Shown here one piece after another: positions 35,263-43,721 of a stretch of 64,000 nucleotides of DNA. This DNA is from Bacteroidales bacterium (lineage in GTDB: Bacteria; Bacteroidota; Bacteroidia; Bacteroidales; Lentimicrobiaceae): positions 205,188-269,187 of the forward strand of contig JADJEQ010000046.1 in NCBI GenBank assembly GCA_016709025.1. Direction: 5' to 3'. The translations under genes were made by a program, and so were the position numbers. Under the pieces are notes generated by a model. It ran no database searches and was not told the origin of the DNA. It worked only from the letters and a program-made list of their open reading frames with translations. Every line of letters starts with the position of its first letter. The stretch's first letter is position 1.

Positions 35263-35868
35263 ATGCAAATAAAAGCTGTTATTTTTGACCTTGGCGGTGT
35301 ATTGATCGACTGGAATCCCCGTTATGTTTACAGTAAAATCTTTGATAATGAAGCTGATACAGAATGGTTTCTTGAAAATATTTGTACCTCTGACTGGAAC
35401 CTGAGCATTGATGCCGGTAAGCCATTCGCCCAGGCAGTAAGGGAACTTGTGGCCCTGAACCCTGAATGGGTAAAGCAGATTGAAGCGTTCCACCTTCGCT
35501 GGGAGGAGATGCTGGGCGGAGATATTCCGGAATCAGTCGAAATACTGAAAAAGATTCAGACCGCCGGATACCCTGTTTTAGGGTTGACCAACTGGTCGGC
35601 CGAAACATTCCCCATAGCTTACGACCGGTTTAAATTTCTTCAAACCTTCGATGGTATTGTGGTGTCGGGTGCAGAAAAAATCATTAAGCCGGATCCTGCA
35701 ATATATAAGTTGTTGCTTGGCCGTTACCGTCTTAATGCAGGTAACTGCCTGTTTATTGACGACAATTACCACAACATTGCTGCTGCTGCTGAAATTGGGT
35801 TTGATACCATCCATTTTATCAGCTCCGGGCAACTTCTGGATGAACTGCAACAGCGTGATATTCTATAG
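35263..35868 (+). CDS. HAD family hydrolase (YihX-like)
   Basis: The 201-residue protein is a haloacid dehalogenase superfamily phosphatase. It shows motif I FDLGGVLID (nucleophile Asp9), motif II LGLTNWS (about 110), motif III Lys in KPDPAIY and motif IV FIDDNYHN. The cap is alpha-helical (subfamily I), like YihX sugar-phosphate phosphatases and the dehalogenase-like domain of epoxide hydrolases. It is cytoplasmic. The substrate is not predictable. Confidence 0.9.
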   Translation: MQIKAVIFDLGGVLIDWNPRYVYSKIFDNEADTEWFLENICTSDWNLSIDAGKPFAQAVRELVALNPEWVKQIEAFHLRWEEMLGGDIPESVEILKKIQTAGYPVLGLTNWSAETFPIAYDRFKFLQTFDGIVVSGAEKIIKPDPAIYKLLLGRYRLNAGNCLFIDDNYHNIAAAAEIGFDTIHFISSGQLLDELQQRDIL

Positions 35869-35935
35869 AGCTTAGCAATCCGGCACTTCAGAATGTTTTG
35901 TAAAATAATTCCGTGTTCCCGTTTGTTATTTAAGG

Positions 35936-36907
35936 GTGAACAGACTTGTTAACAGTTTTATTACGGGCTTGCTGCAGAGCAACCTGATCATGGCATCGGC
36001 TGCGGTGCTGCTTGCTCTGGCTACTGCCGCACAGGCCGTTGCTGACCTGCATTTACATGCGTTCCATGTTTTGATTTTCGGTGCTTGTTTAGCCGAATAC
36101 AACCTTCACCGGTTGTTGAAATTCTATTCACATGGTATCATCCAGAGAACACTGAATAGCAAGTGGATAGCAGGCAATCTTATTTTATCCTGGATTTTTT
36201 TTCTTGCGCCGCTGCTGATCATTCTTGTGTCGTTCTTCCATGTGAATGCTGAAGTAAAACAGGTTTTTCTGATATCAGGATTTGTTACTTTGTTATACTC
36301 ATTCCCACTGAATGGGTGGTTGGGATATTTATCGCTCCGCAAAGTCCCTTTGCTCAAGACTTTTCTTGTTGCTCTTGTCTGGAGTGCTGTTACCGTGCTG
36401 ATTCCGGTTGCCGGCAACTACACGGAAATTCCGGCCGGTCACATTTCATGGATTTTTACCGGAAGGTTTTTATTGATTTTTTCACTTGCCCTGCTTTTTG
36501 ATGAACGCGATGGTGATACCGACCGTAAGAATGGGATTAAGACTATTCCGAATATCTACGGTCGTAATGTAACTCAGTGGCTGGTGGTGTTGCTGCTGGT
36601 TCTGTTTGTTTTTGATTCTCTTGTGGGAGCAAACCTCAACGGCTCGTTATATCCCTTCGTTTCAGCCTTTCTGATAGCCGCATTGTTGACTTTTCTAACG
36701 TTTTGCAACAGATGTCGGACAAACTCCTATTTTTATAATGTTTTTCTTGATGGTTCACTGATCATTTACAGTTTGATGGTAATTAGGCGGATGGTTTCTG
36801 TTTTCGGGAAGTTGATTTTTCCCGGTTATCCTTTCTCTTTCTTGTTTATAACAATAGTCTATGGAAACTTTTATAGCCTTGCTGCGGGGAATCAATGTCA
36901 GCGGTAA
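35936..36907 (+). CDS. UbiA-like polyprenyltransferase family membrane protein
   Basis: The 323-residue protein has eight or nine hydrophobic segments. The motif DERDGDTDRKNGIKTIPNIYG region resembles the second Asp-rich motif of UbiA prenyltransferases (first D cluster about 190-196). The first Asp-rich motif (NDxxD) is replaced by NLHRLLK near residue 57, so catalysis in the standard way is doubtful. Translation starts with GTG at 35936. The 3' end overlaps the DUF1697 gene by 47 bp in another frame, which is long for tandem genes. Family call is moderate. Confidence 0.65.
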   Translation: MNRLVNSFITGLLQSNLIMASAAVLLALATAAQAVADLHLHAFHVLIFGACLAEYNLHRLLKFYSHGIIQRTLNSKWIAGNLILSWIFFLAPLLIILVSFFHVNAEVKQVFLISGFVTLLYSFPLNGWLGYLSLRKVPLLKTFLVALVWSAVTVLIPVAGNYTEIPAGHISWIFTGRFLLIFSLALLFDERDGDTDRKNGIKTIPNIYGRNVTQWLVVLLLVLFVFDSLVGANLNGSLYPFVSAFLIAALLTFLTFCNRCRTNSYFYNVFLDGSLIIYSLMVIRRMVSVFGKLIFPGYPFSFLFITIVYGNFYSLAAGNQCQR

Positions 36908-37394
36908 AAACCTGATCAAAATGGCAGAGCTGGTGCAGGCGCTTTCAGATTCGGGAGTCAGCAATGTGAGGACCTACATTCAAAGCGGGAATGTCGTTTT
37001 TGAATCCGGAACGGATATTCCTTTCATTGTTGAAAAACTTATCCAGGATAAAATCCGGGAGCGGTTTGGCCTGGAAGTGCCAGTTCAGGTGTTAAAACGC
37101 AGTGAACTGGTATATGTCAGCAATCATAATCCATTTATCAATGACAGAGCACTTCCGGTCGACAAACTCCACCTGACTTTTTTGAATGCCATCCCTGACC
37201 CGGCACTGGTAAGTAAAGCCGGGGCTGGAAGTTTTCTTCCGGATGAGTTTATTGTTAGCGGGAATGCTGTTTTCGTGTATTGTCCTGACGGCTATGGAAG
37301 AACCAAACTGACCAATACTTTTTTTGAGAAAAAGCTAAAGGTGAGTGCCACTACCAGGAACTGGGCCACAGTGAAAAAGTTATGTGAAATGTGA
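36861..37394 (+). CDS. DUF1697 family protein
   Basis: The 177-residue soluble protein is a DUF1697 member: its N-terminus METFIALLRGINVSGKNLIKM and the segment NVRTYIQSGNVVFES are diagnostic, and the C-terminus has RNWATVKKL. No biochemical function is established. It starts within the 3' end of the UbiA-like gene and its stop region overlaps a possible GTG start of the following acetyltransferase. Confidence 0.92.
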   Translation: METFIALLRGINVSGKNLIKMAELVQALSDSGVSNVRTYIQSGNVVFESGTDIPFIVEKLIQDKIRERFGLEVPVQVLKRSELVYVSNHNPFINDRALPVDKLHLTFLNAIPDPALVSKAGAGSFLPDEFIVSGNAVFVYCPDGYGRTKLTNTFFEKKLKVSATTRNWATVKKLCEM

Positions 37395-37440
37395 GGACCC
37401 GGGCTTTCAAAAGTTTCATGCTAACAATGCTAAAGTCGCA

Positions 37441-37980
37441 ATGATCATCACAACCAAAGACCACCGGAAGGTTGAATTTTTAAGATATTCCCCCGGATAT
37501 TCCGGTAAATTGCTGATCTATCTGCAGGGGCTCAGCCAGGAAACCCGGAATCGTTTTGGACCTCATTCATTTACAGAAGAAGGAATCGCTGAAGTTTTCA
37601 ACAGATCCGTTGAAATATCCGGATACATTGCAACTGAATTGGGTTCGGGTCAGATAGTGGCCTATTCACTGATCATGACTGGATTTCTGCAATCCGACGG
37701 CATACGGTATAAGTTGTATGATGTTCAATTTCCCGGATCCGGTCTCTGCACTTTTGCGCCATCGGTTGGAGATCAATGGCAGAGTTCAGGACTTGGCAGC
37801 AGGATGTTTGAATTTATCCTGAGCGAGATCAAAAAATCAGGTTTTAACACGATGATTCTCTGGGGTGGCGTTCAGGCAACCAATTACCGGGCGGTCAGCT
37901 TTTATCTGAAGCATGGCTTTGTTGAAGTTGGAAGGTTTTTTCACAATGGGGAGAATATAGACATGATGCGACATTTGTAA
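37441..37980 (+). CDS. GNAT family N-acetyltransferase
   Basis: The 179-residue product has a GNAT acetyl-CoA binding segment, with QWQSSGLGSRMFEFIL (Q/R-x-x-G-x-G/A type), followed by MILWGGVQATNYRAVSFYLKHGF, the C-terminal beta-bulge and helix of the fold. The ATG at 37441 is chosen; a GTG at 37384 could extend it by 19 residues and overlap the previous gene. The substrate is unknown. Confidence 0.8.
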   Translation: MIITTKDHRKVEFLRYSPGYSGKLLIYLQGLSQETRNRFGPHSFTEEGIAEVFNRSVEISGYIATELGSGQIVAYSLIMTGFLQSDGIRYKLYDVQFPGSGLCTFAPSVGDQWQSSGLGSRMFEFILSEIKKSGFNTMILWGGVQATNYRAVSFYLKHGFVEVGRFFHNGENIDMMRHL

Positions 37981-38134
37981 ATTCCGGACAGAATTTCCGT
38001 AATGAGCACAGGTTCGAAATTGCCGGAAAATTTGTTTGCCAGTCTGGCGATTCACAGACCATTCAGGTATTTTTGCAACAGGTGAATGGTTCTGACGAAT
38101 CCTGTGGGGAGTATAAAAATCAATGTCCTGAACG

Positions 38135-38803
38135 ATGGAAGAAATCATAGAAAAACAATCCAGGCGGGATTTTCTCCGGAAACTCAGCCTGGGAGCAGGC
38201 AGCCTGCTGATAGCCGGTAGTTTCGGTTTCAGCTGGATGATTGATCCGGTTACCGGGAAAGTGAAGGCCATCGTAATTGATTTTTCGAAATGCACCGGCT
38301 GTCGCACCTGTGAAACAGTTTGTGCAGCCCATCATCATCAGATTGAAACAGGGGGTTCTGTGATTCCGGGCATTTCAAATCCATACCAGGCCAACATCAG
38401 GGTTCACCACTTCAATCCCGATGTGGATGTTCCGCTGGTATGTTCCAGGTGTGAAGATGCTCCCTGCATCGATGCCTGCCCGGTAGATCCCGATCCTGAA
38501 ACAGGCCGTAAGGCATTGTATCATCACCCGGTTACCGGAGTTCCGGCCAATGATACCGAACGCTGCATCGGTTGCCGCATGTGTGCCCGGGCCTGTGAAA
38601 GCATGCGCACCGGAACCATTCGCCCGAATCCGGGGTCGCACATGCCTGAAGGTATTTGTGATCAGTGCGGGGGTGATCCGCAATGCGTGAAATACTGCCC
38701 CTTTAATGCAATCAGTTTTATTGAAGTTGCGCACGATCGGGAGTTTGCCGGGTTATCGCCTGAGGCTATCGGGCAGTTGCTGATAAAGAAATTTTATTCC
38801 TGA
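38135..38803 (+). CDS. Four-cluster ferredoxin with twin-arginine signal, AOR partner
   Basis: The 222-residue protein begins with a clear Tat signal: S9-R10-R11-D-F-L-R-K followed by a hydrophobic stretch (about 17-36). It then carries four Cys groups for [4Fe-4S] clusters: CTGCRTCETVC (53-63), CSRCEDAPCIDACP, CIGCRMCARAC and CDQCGGDPQCVKYCP, like the electron-transfer subunits of molybdo- and tungsto-enzymes. The stop is two bases before the aldehyde oxidoreductase start, so they form an operon and probably a complex. A Tat signal on such a subunit implies membrane or periplasmic placement. No cleavage site is obvious, so it may be an anchor. Confidence 0.9.
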   Translation: MEEIIEKQSRRDFLRKLSLGAGSLLIAGSFGFSWMIDPVTGKVKAIVIDFSKCTGCRTCETVCAAHHHQIETGGSVIPGISNPYQANIRVHHFNPDVDVPLVCSRCEDAPCIDACPVDPDPETGRKALYHHPVTGVPANDTERCIGCRMCARACESMRTGTIRPNPGSHMPEGICDQCGGDPQCVKYCPFNAISFIEVAHDREFAGLSPEAIGQLLIKKFYS

Positions 38804-38805
38804 AC

Positions 38806-40647
38806 ATGAACCTCTCAATGATGGAAAACAATATTCCGGGATATTTCGGCCGTTTACTTGATGTAAACCTTACTACCGGTGAAATTCGCAAAACGCAACT
38901 GAGTAAAGAGATTCTTAAGGATTTTGCCGGTGGACGTGGCCTGGGTATGAAGTTGCTTTTCGACAGACTATCGCGGCCGGGAATCAGCGCATTTTCCCCT
39001 GAGAATGTTCTTCTGTTTATGCCGGGCCCGTTTTCAGGTCTTCCACTGCCATCCTCATCCAGAACATGTGTTGTTACCAAGTCGCCGAGAACTTCCCCGC
39101 TTAAGTCGGATTTCCCGGATGCTTCAACCGTCTCTTACTCTAACATCGGGGGCTTTTTCGGGCCTGAGTTACGATTTGCCGGTTACGACGGATTGGCCAT
39201 TACCGGAAAGTCAGAAAAACCGGTTTACCTGTACATCAAAGATGATCAGGTTGAAATCAGAGATGCCTCTGCCTATTGGGGTATGGGAACAGATGAACTT
39301 GAGACGAGGCTGATCAAAGATCTGGGTTCCGATCGATTCCGTTCATGCTATATCGGGCCGGCCGCTGAAAAGCTTGTACCACTTGCTTCTGTGCTGAATA
39401 CGGCTGCCAGGGCTGCCGGCAGGGGAGGCACAGGGGCTGTGATGGGTTCAAAACTACTCAAGGCGGTTTGTGTTTCAGGATCAGGAATCCCGAATGTAGC
39501 AGATCCTGTCAGATTTCATGAGTTACTCGAAAAAGCCAGGCAATCCTTTTCGGAAGACACGCCATCAAGAAAATGGTGGAGGGAAGGAGGAACCACCAAT
39601 GCCCTGGAAGAATCCAGCCAGGGAGGGACCATGGCGGTGAAGAATTACAGCGAAGGTACCTTTAATGAGGTTCAGAAAATCGGAACCGGTGCATCCCGCA
39701 AGGAAATCTGGAAGCGCGATTTTGCCTGTTATTGCTGTTACCTGGCCTGCAAAAAAAGCGGAATGGCCAAGGGCGCTTATGGCGGGTTGGTTCATGATGG
39801 ACCTGAATATGAAACAGGTTCCATGTTGGGCTCCAATCTGCTGATATCTGATCTGGCCGGTTTAAGTAAGTGTATCGGTGTTGCCGATAACCTCGGGCTG
39901 GATATTATTTCGGCCGGAAACATCATCGGCTTTCTGATGGAAGCGTACGATAAAAGGCTGATAAATAAGGCATTTCTCGACGACATTGACCTTACCTGGG
40001 GAAATGTGGATGCAACCATTGCATTGTTGACAAAAATGGGTGCCAATGAAGGCATCGGAAAAAAAGCCAACCTGGGTGTTAAAAAACTGGCAGAAATTAT
40101 AGGGCAAGGCTCAGAGGCTTTTGCAATTCATGTTAAGGGACATGAACTGGCTGGCTGGAATGTTCACAAAGCGGTTGACTGGTTCGGGATTTCCTATACC
40201 ACGGCCAACCGGGGTGCCTGCCATATGAACGGGGGTGGCCCCTCACCCCAGAATCAGTCGGCATTGCGCGATTCACTGGGCATCTGCAATTTTGTGGATG
40301 AATGGTATATCAATGATATTTCCTTTGCCAACATCATGAGCGCCATAACCGGGATCGAATGGACCAATGAATCATTGGAAAAAGTTGGCGAAAGGATCTA
40401 TAACCTTGAGAAGATGTTCAATTACCGTGAGGGCTTCAGGCGTGAAGACGACCGGTTACCTGAAAGATTTTATACAGATGCATATGCCGGTGGTCCTGCA
40501 GCCGGAATCAGGGTTGACAGGCAGCATTTTACACAGCTGATCGAAAGTTACTACGATTTGAGGGGCTGGGATAAGCTCACTTCAAGGCCTACCTCAGCCA
40601 AACTGAATGAGTTGGGGCTTGCATACCTGGATACCGAATACAGGTAA
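38806..40647 (+). CDS. Aldehyde:ferredoxin oxidoreductase (tungsten/molybdenum pterin enzyme)
   Basis: AOR oxidises aldehydes to acids with a W- or Mo-bis-pterin and one [4Fe-4S] cluster. The 613-residue product has the AOR N-terminal domain (GYFGRLLDVNLTTGEI and GGRGLGMKLLFD) and the cluster ligands C308-x2-C311-x3-C315 plus C494 in DSLGIC, matching the pattern CxxCxxxC...C. Starts at 38818 or 38821 are also possible and nearer the usual N-terminus. It has no export signal of its own although its partner does. The stop codon touches, without a gap, the stop of the convergent terC gene. The aldehyde substrate is unknown. Confidence 0.93.
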   Translation: MNLSMMENNIPGYFGRLLDVNLTTGEIRKTQLSKEILKDFAGGRGLGMKLLFDRLSRPGISAFSPENVLLFMPGPFSGLPLPSSSRTCVVTKSPRTSPLKSDFPDASTVSYSNIGGFFGPELRFAGYDGLAITGKSEKPVYLYIKDDQVEIRDASAYWGMGTDELETRLIKDLGSDRFRSCYIGPAAEKLVPLASVLNTAARAAGRGGTGAVMGSKLLKAVCVSGSGIPNVADPVRFHELLEKARQSFSEDTPSRKWWREGGTTNALEESSQGGTMAVKNYSEGTFNEVQKIGTGASRKEIWKRDFACYCCYLACKKSGMAKGAYGGLVHDGPEYETGSMLGSNLLISDLAGLSKCIGVADNLGLDIISAGNIIGFLMEAYDKRLINKAFLDDIDLTWGNVDATIALLTKMGANEGIGKKANLGVKKLAEIIGQGSEAFAIHVKGHELAGWNVHKAVDWFGISYTTANRGACHMNGGGPSPQNQSALRDSLGICNFVDEWYINDISFANIMSAITGIEWTNESLEKVGERIYNLEKMFNYREGFRREDDRLPERFYTDAYAGGPAAGIRVDRQHFTQLIESYYDLRGWDKLTSRPTSAKLNELGLAYLDTEYR

Positions 40648-41583
40648 TCAGAGATCATTTGCCTCTTTTTTGTCTTTTACAGGGAAAACAAAAGAGGCCA
40701 GCACCGAAATCAGCAGAATAGCAAAAATCACGGCCAATGACCAGGTGATCGGAAATTTGTAATAACCACTGGCAATCATTTTCAATCCCACAAAAGCCAG
40801 GATTGCAGCCAGCCCGTATTTCAGGTAATAGAAATACCTGGTAATACCCGCGAGTGCAAAATAAAGTGCCCTTAATCCCAGAATCGCAAATACGTTGGAA
40901 GTGAAGATGATAAAGGTATCGTTGGTTATCGCCAGGATAGCCGGAATGGAGTCAACGGCAAAAATAAGGTCGGTAAATTCAACAATAATAAGTACAATAA
41001 ACAGGGGAGTGGCAAACAGTCTGGCATTCTGCCTGACAAAGAATTTTCCTTCGTGCATGGTGGAAGTTACCGGGAAAAATTTCTTAAAAATCCTTACCAG
41101 GGGATTTTTATCCGGATCCACCTTGTTCTCACCCGGTGAGAGCATCTTGATTCCGGTGAAAACCAGGAATGCACCGAAAATATAGATCAGCCAGTGGAAG
41201 TTGTTGAGCAGGGCTACGCCGGCAAAAATAAAAACAGCGCGCATAATCAGTGCCCCCAGAATTCCCCAGAATAGCACCTTGTGCTGGTATTTTGGCTCAA
41301 CATTAAAATACCCGAAAAGCATGATGAAGACAAACAGGTTATCAACACTCAGTGATTTTTCAATGAGATAACCGGCAAGGAATTCCAGGGCTTTTACTTT
41401 GCCCATATAAATATAAACCAGGTAGTTGAAGGCCAGGGCCAGCCCTATCCAGACTGCGCTCCAGATCAGGGCCTCCTTTATCTTTACCTCATGCGAATTG
41501 CGGTGAAAAACACCCAGGTCAAGCGCAAGCAGAAGAATAACAAAGCCTAGAAAAGCGATCCAGTGAATAAGTTGTATTTCCAT
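40648..41583 (-). CDS. TerC family integral membrane protein (second)
   Basis: The 311-residue polytopic membrane protein is a second TerC/Alx member with SLSVDN (about 80-85) and EFTDLIFAVDS. It is closer to the typical length than the 352-residue protein at 992-2050, lacking that protein's loop insertion. It is convergent with the aldehyde oxidoreductase and the two stop codons abut at 40647/40648, leaving no room for a terminator between them. Confidence 0.92.
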   Translation of the reverse strand: MEIQLIHWIAFLGFVILLLALDLGVFHRNSHEVKIKEALIWSAVWIGLALAFNYLVYIYMGKVKALEFLAGYLIEKSLSVDNLFVFIMLFGYFNVEPKYQHKVLFWGILGALIMRAVFIFAGVALLNNFHWLIYIFGAFLVFTGIKMLSPGENKVDPDKNPLVRIFKKFFPVTSTMHEGKFFVRQNARLFATPLFIVLIIVEFTDLIFAVDSIPAILAITNDTFIIFTSNVFAILGLRALYFALAGITRYFYYLKYGLAAILAFVGLKMIASGYYKFPITWSLAVIFAILLISVLASFVFPVKDKKEANDL

Positions 41584-41704
41584 GAAATGAGATCAGAATT
41601 AAATATTAAAATCGAAATTTTTGGTAGGTTAATGTGCTACCAATATTAACAAGGGAAAAGGCATAAAAGTAAGCCGCAAAATTGTTGCCCAATATTAGAC
41701 ATAC

Positions 41705-41737
41705 AATCGCCGTAGGTTTACCCTGCGGCGATTGTTG
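41705..41737 (-). terminator. Strong hairpin upstream of terC / downstream of the zinc peptidase
   Basis: 14 paired bases (41705-41718 with 41724-41737, one G-T) and a 5-nt loop. It lies after the 3' end of the minus-strand peptidase gene and likely ends that transcript, though no T-run follows. Confidence 0.55.
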
Positions 41738-41752
41738 CACTATATAAGCCTT

Positions 41753-41801
41753 TTACTTTTTGCTTTTTACTTTAGACTTTTTACTTTGAGCTTTTAATCC
41801 C
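41753..41801. repeat. Seven-unit heptamer array (TTTTACT type) covering a stop codon
   Basis: Units TTTTACT, TTTTGCT, TTTTACT, TTAGACT, TTTTACT, TTGAGCT, TTTAATC in register. The array runs through the peptidase stop codon (41794-41796). Confidence 0.85.
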
Positions 41802-42519
41802 TTCTTCCCATGTAAATCATAATGTAGTAAAGCAGCGTTGCCAGTGAAGCCAATGCAGCTACCACATACGTGTATGCTGCCCAACGAAGTGCTTCCTGTG
41901 CTTTTGGAAGCGTTGCTGTGGTGGTGATTCCGCTGCCATCGAGCCAGGCAATAGCCCGGCGGCTGGCATCAATTTCCACCGGAAGGGTAATAAAGCTGAA
42001 CAGTGTGGTCAGGGCAAAAAGGACAATACCGGCCAGCAACAACTGCGGGAAGGTATTTACCAGTAGGATTCCTGCCAGCAACACCCATTGAACCCAATTG
42101 GAAGCAAAACTTACAACCGGCACAAGTGATGAGCGCATCTGAAGCCATGCATAAGAATTGGCATGCTGAACAGCGTGACCACACTCATGGGCAGCCACGG
42201 CGGCCGCCGAAATATGACGTCCGTGATATACATCAGGGCTGAGGTTGACGGTTTTGTTCTGGGGATTATAATGGTCGGTGAGTTCTCCCTGCACCGATTT
42301 TACCTGCACATCAAAAACGCCATTGTCGCGGAGCATCCTTTCTGCAATCTCGGCGCCGCTGTATCCATTGTTGACCGGAATTTTACTGAATTCCCTGAAC
42401 TTTGATTTCAGGCGTGCACCTATAACCCAGCTCAACAGCATAAAAACTCCGAAAATTATTAAGTATCCCATTTTATTTTTCAGTTTTGGTTTGCCTGCAT
42501 TCAACAAAAAGTTTGCCAT
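41794..42519 (-). CDS. Membrane-bound zinc metallopeptidase, YugP family
   Basis: The 241-residue protein has the zincin motif AAHECGHAVQH, hydrophobic segments at the N-terminus and in the C-terminal half, and the family pattern GYSGAEIAERML...VQGELTDHYNPQNKTVNLS before the active site. It is YugP-like, of unknown substrate. The ATG at 42471 (MGYLIIFG) may be the real start, since the first 16 residues are polar and not typical. The 3' end is part of a heptamer repeat. Confidence 0.88.
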   Translation of the reverse strand: MANFLLNAGKPKLKNKMGYLIIFGVFMLLSWVIGARLKSKFREFSKIPVNNGYSGAEIAERMLRDNGVFDVQVKSVQGELTDHYNPQNKTVNLSPDVYHGRHISAAAVAAHECGHAVQHANSYAWLQMRSSLVPVVSFASNWVQWVLLAGILLVNTFPQLLLAGIVLFALTTLFSFITLPVEIDASRRAIAWLDGSGITTTATLPKAQEALRWAAYTYVVAALASLATLLYYIMIYMGRRD

Positions 42520-42566
42520 AAGGTTTAGTTGACAGAATGGCAGAAGTCATTTAGGATTTTTGATTG

Positions 42567-42679
42567 CGGATTTCGGATTTCGGAAGTCAGAGGTCAGAAG
42601 TCAGAGGTCAGAAGTCGGAGGTAGGAAGTCAGAAAGAAGAGGAAGTAAGAAGTAAGAAAGTAAGAAGTAAGAGGTAAGA
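42567..42679. repeat. Heptamer array AAGTCAG/AGGTCAG and AAGTAAG
   Basis: GATTTCG units (from about 42567), then seven in-register 7-bp units (42584-42632), then AAGTAAG-type units to 42679. The 320-bp spacer between the peptidase and carbonic anhydrase genes holds only such sequence. Confidence 0.9.
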
Positions 42680-42775
42680 CCACTATCTTAACCAAAGCGA
42701 TGTGAATTTCACCGGGCTAATTCCGCAATCAAAAACCAAAAACGCAATCAAATAATTTCCGAATTCCCGAATTTG

Positions 42776-42838
42776 CAAATCTGCTAATCAGCAAATCGGC
42801 TAATCCGAAATCCGAAATCGGAAATCCGAAATTTTCAA
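42776..42838. repeat. Octamer-to-heptamer array (CAAATCNG then AAATCCG)
   Basis: Four 8-bp units (CAAATCTG, CTAATCAG, CAAATCGG, CTAATCCG) pass directly into 7-bp units (AAATCCG, AAATCGG, AAATCCG). It ends within two bases of the carbonic anhydrase stop codon. Confidence 0.88.
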
Positions 42839-42839
42839 A

Positions 42840-43373
42840 TTATTCTATAGGCTCAATGGAAGGATCATGCCAGCTGGCATACATCGTGTAGCTTTTTGAA
42901 ATGCGGTTTACCTGGCCTTCAAGAAGTTTGGTGTCGATGGATTTGATTTTCTTCGCGGGAACCCCGGCAAAAACACTGCCCGATTCAACCAGGGTGCCCT
43001 GCGATACCACTGCTCCGGCTGCAATGATTGAATTGCTTTCTACCACCACCCCATCCATTACGATGGCTCCCATTCCGATCAGAACATTGTCATGAATGGT
43101 GCAGCCATGCACGATGGCATTGTGCGCAATTGAAACATTGTTTCCGATGTTGACCGGGGATTTCTGGTAGGTGCAGTGTATTACGGCCCCGTCCTGAATA
43201 TTGACATTGTTGCCGATTTTGATGTAATGCACATCGCCCCGGACTACTGCGTTAAACCATACGCTGCAGTTGTCACCCATTTCAACCTCGCCAACTACCG
43301 TTGCGTTTTCAGCAAAAAAACAGTTTTTCCCGATTTTTGGATGAATCCCTTTTACCGCCCTGATCAGTGCCAT
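42840..43373 (-). CDS. Gamma-carbonic anhydrase family protein
   Basis: The 177-residue protein has the left-handed beta-helix hexapeptide repeats typical of gamma-carbonic anhydrase / YrdA / PaaY proteins. Zinc-ligand histidines are visible in DGAVIHCTY and IAHNAIVHGC. Members hydrate CO2 or are acyltransferase-like; activity cannot be told from sequence. It is flanked on both sides by short-period repeats and is transcribed alone or with the zinc peptidase downstream. Confidence 0.92.
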   Translation of the reverse strand: MALIRAVKGIHPKIGKNCFFAENATVVGEVEMGDNCSVWFNAVVRGDVHYIKIGNNVNIQDGAVIHCTYQKSPVNIGNNVSIAHNAIVHGCTIHDNVLIGMGAIVMDGVVVESNSIIAAGAVVSQGTLVESGSVFAGVPAKKIKSIDTKLLEGQVNRISKSYTMYASWHDPSIEPIE

Positions 43374-43443
43374 TTTGATTGTTCTCCTATATTTGTTTGA
43401 TAATACACTACAAAGTTCATGTTTAAGTGTTCAAGAGTTACAG

Positions 43444-43483
43444 GATTTCAGGATTTCAGAGTTTCAGAGTTTCAGAATTTCAG
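43444..43483. repeat. Octamer array, GATTTCAG type
   Basis: Five consecutive 8-bp units (two GATTTCAG, two AGTTTCAG, AATTTCAG) identical in type to those at 11820-11870. Confidence 0.9.
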
Positions 43484-43530
43484 ACCTCACCCCCCAACCC
43501 CCTCTCCAAGTGGCAAGGGGGAGCCCGAAG
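43484..43530 (-). repeat. Dispersed G/C-rich element, inverted partial copy
   Basis: 47 bp that match the reverse complement of the elements at 11866 and 12001 with three differences. It sits within octamer repeats, as the other copies do. Confidence 0.85.
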
Positions 43531-43570
43531 TGTGTCAGAGTTTCAGGATTTCAGAGTTACGGCACTCCAA

Positions 43571-43642
43571 TTTCCAATAATCCATTGTTCCACTATTCCA
43601 TTCTTCCCACATTCTATCTTTCTATCCTTCCAACATTCCAAT
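43571..43642. repeat. Nine-unit octamer array, NTTCYANY
   Basis: Nine in-register 8-bp units, from TTTCCAAT to ATTCCAAT. No gene lies in the 415-bp spacer 43374-43788. Confidence 0.88.
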
Positions 43643-43721
43643 TTTAAATTCCCAAATTCATTGTCACTTCCTTCCAAAACCCGATTTCAGATCCATCTCC
43701 TAAAATTTAACCTTAATCACG

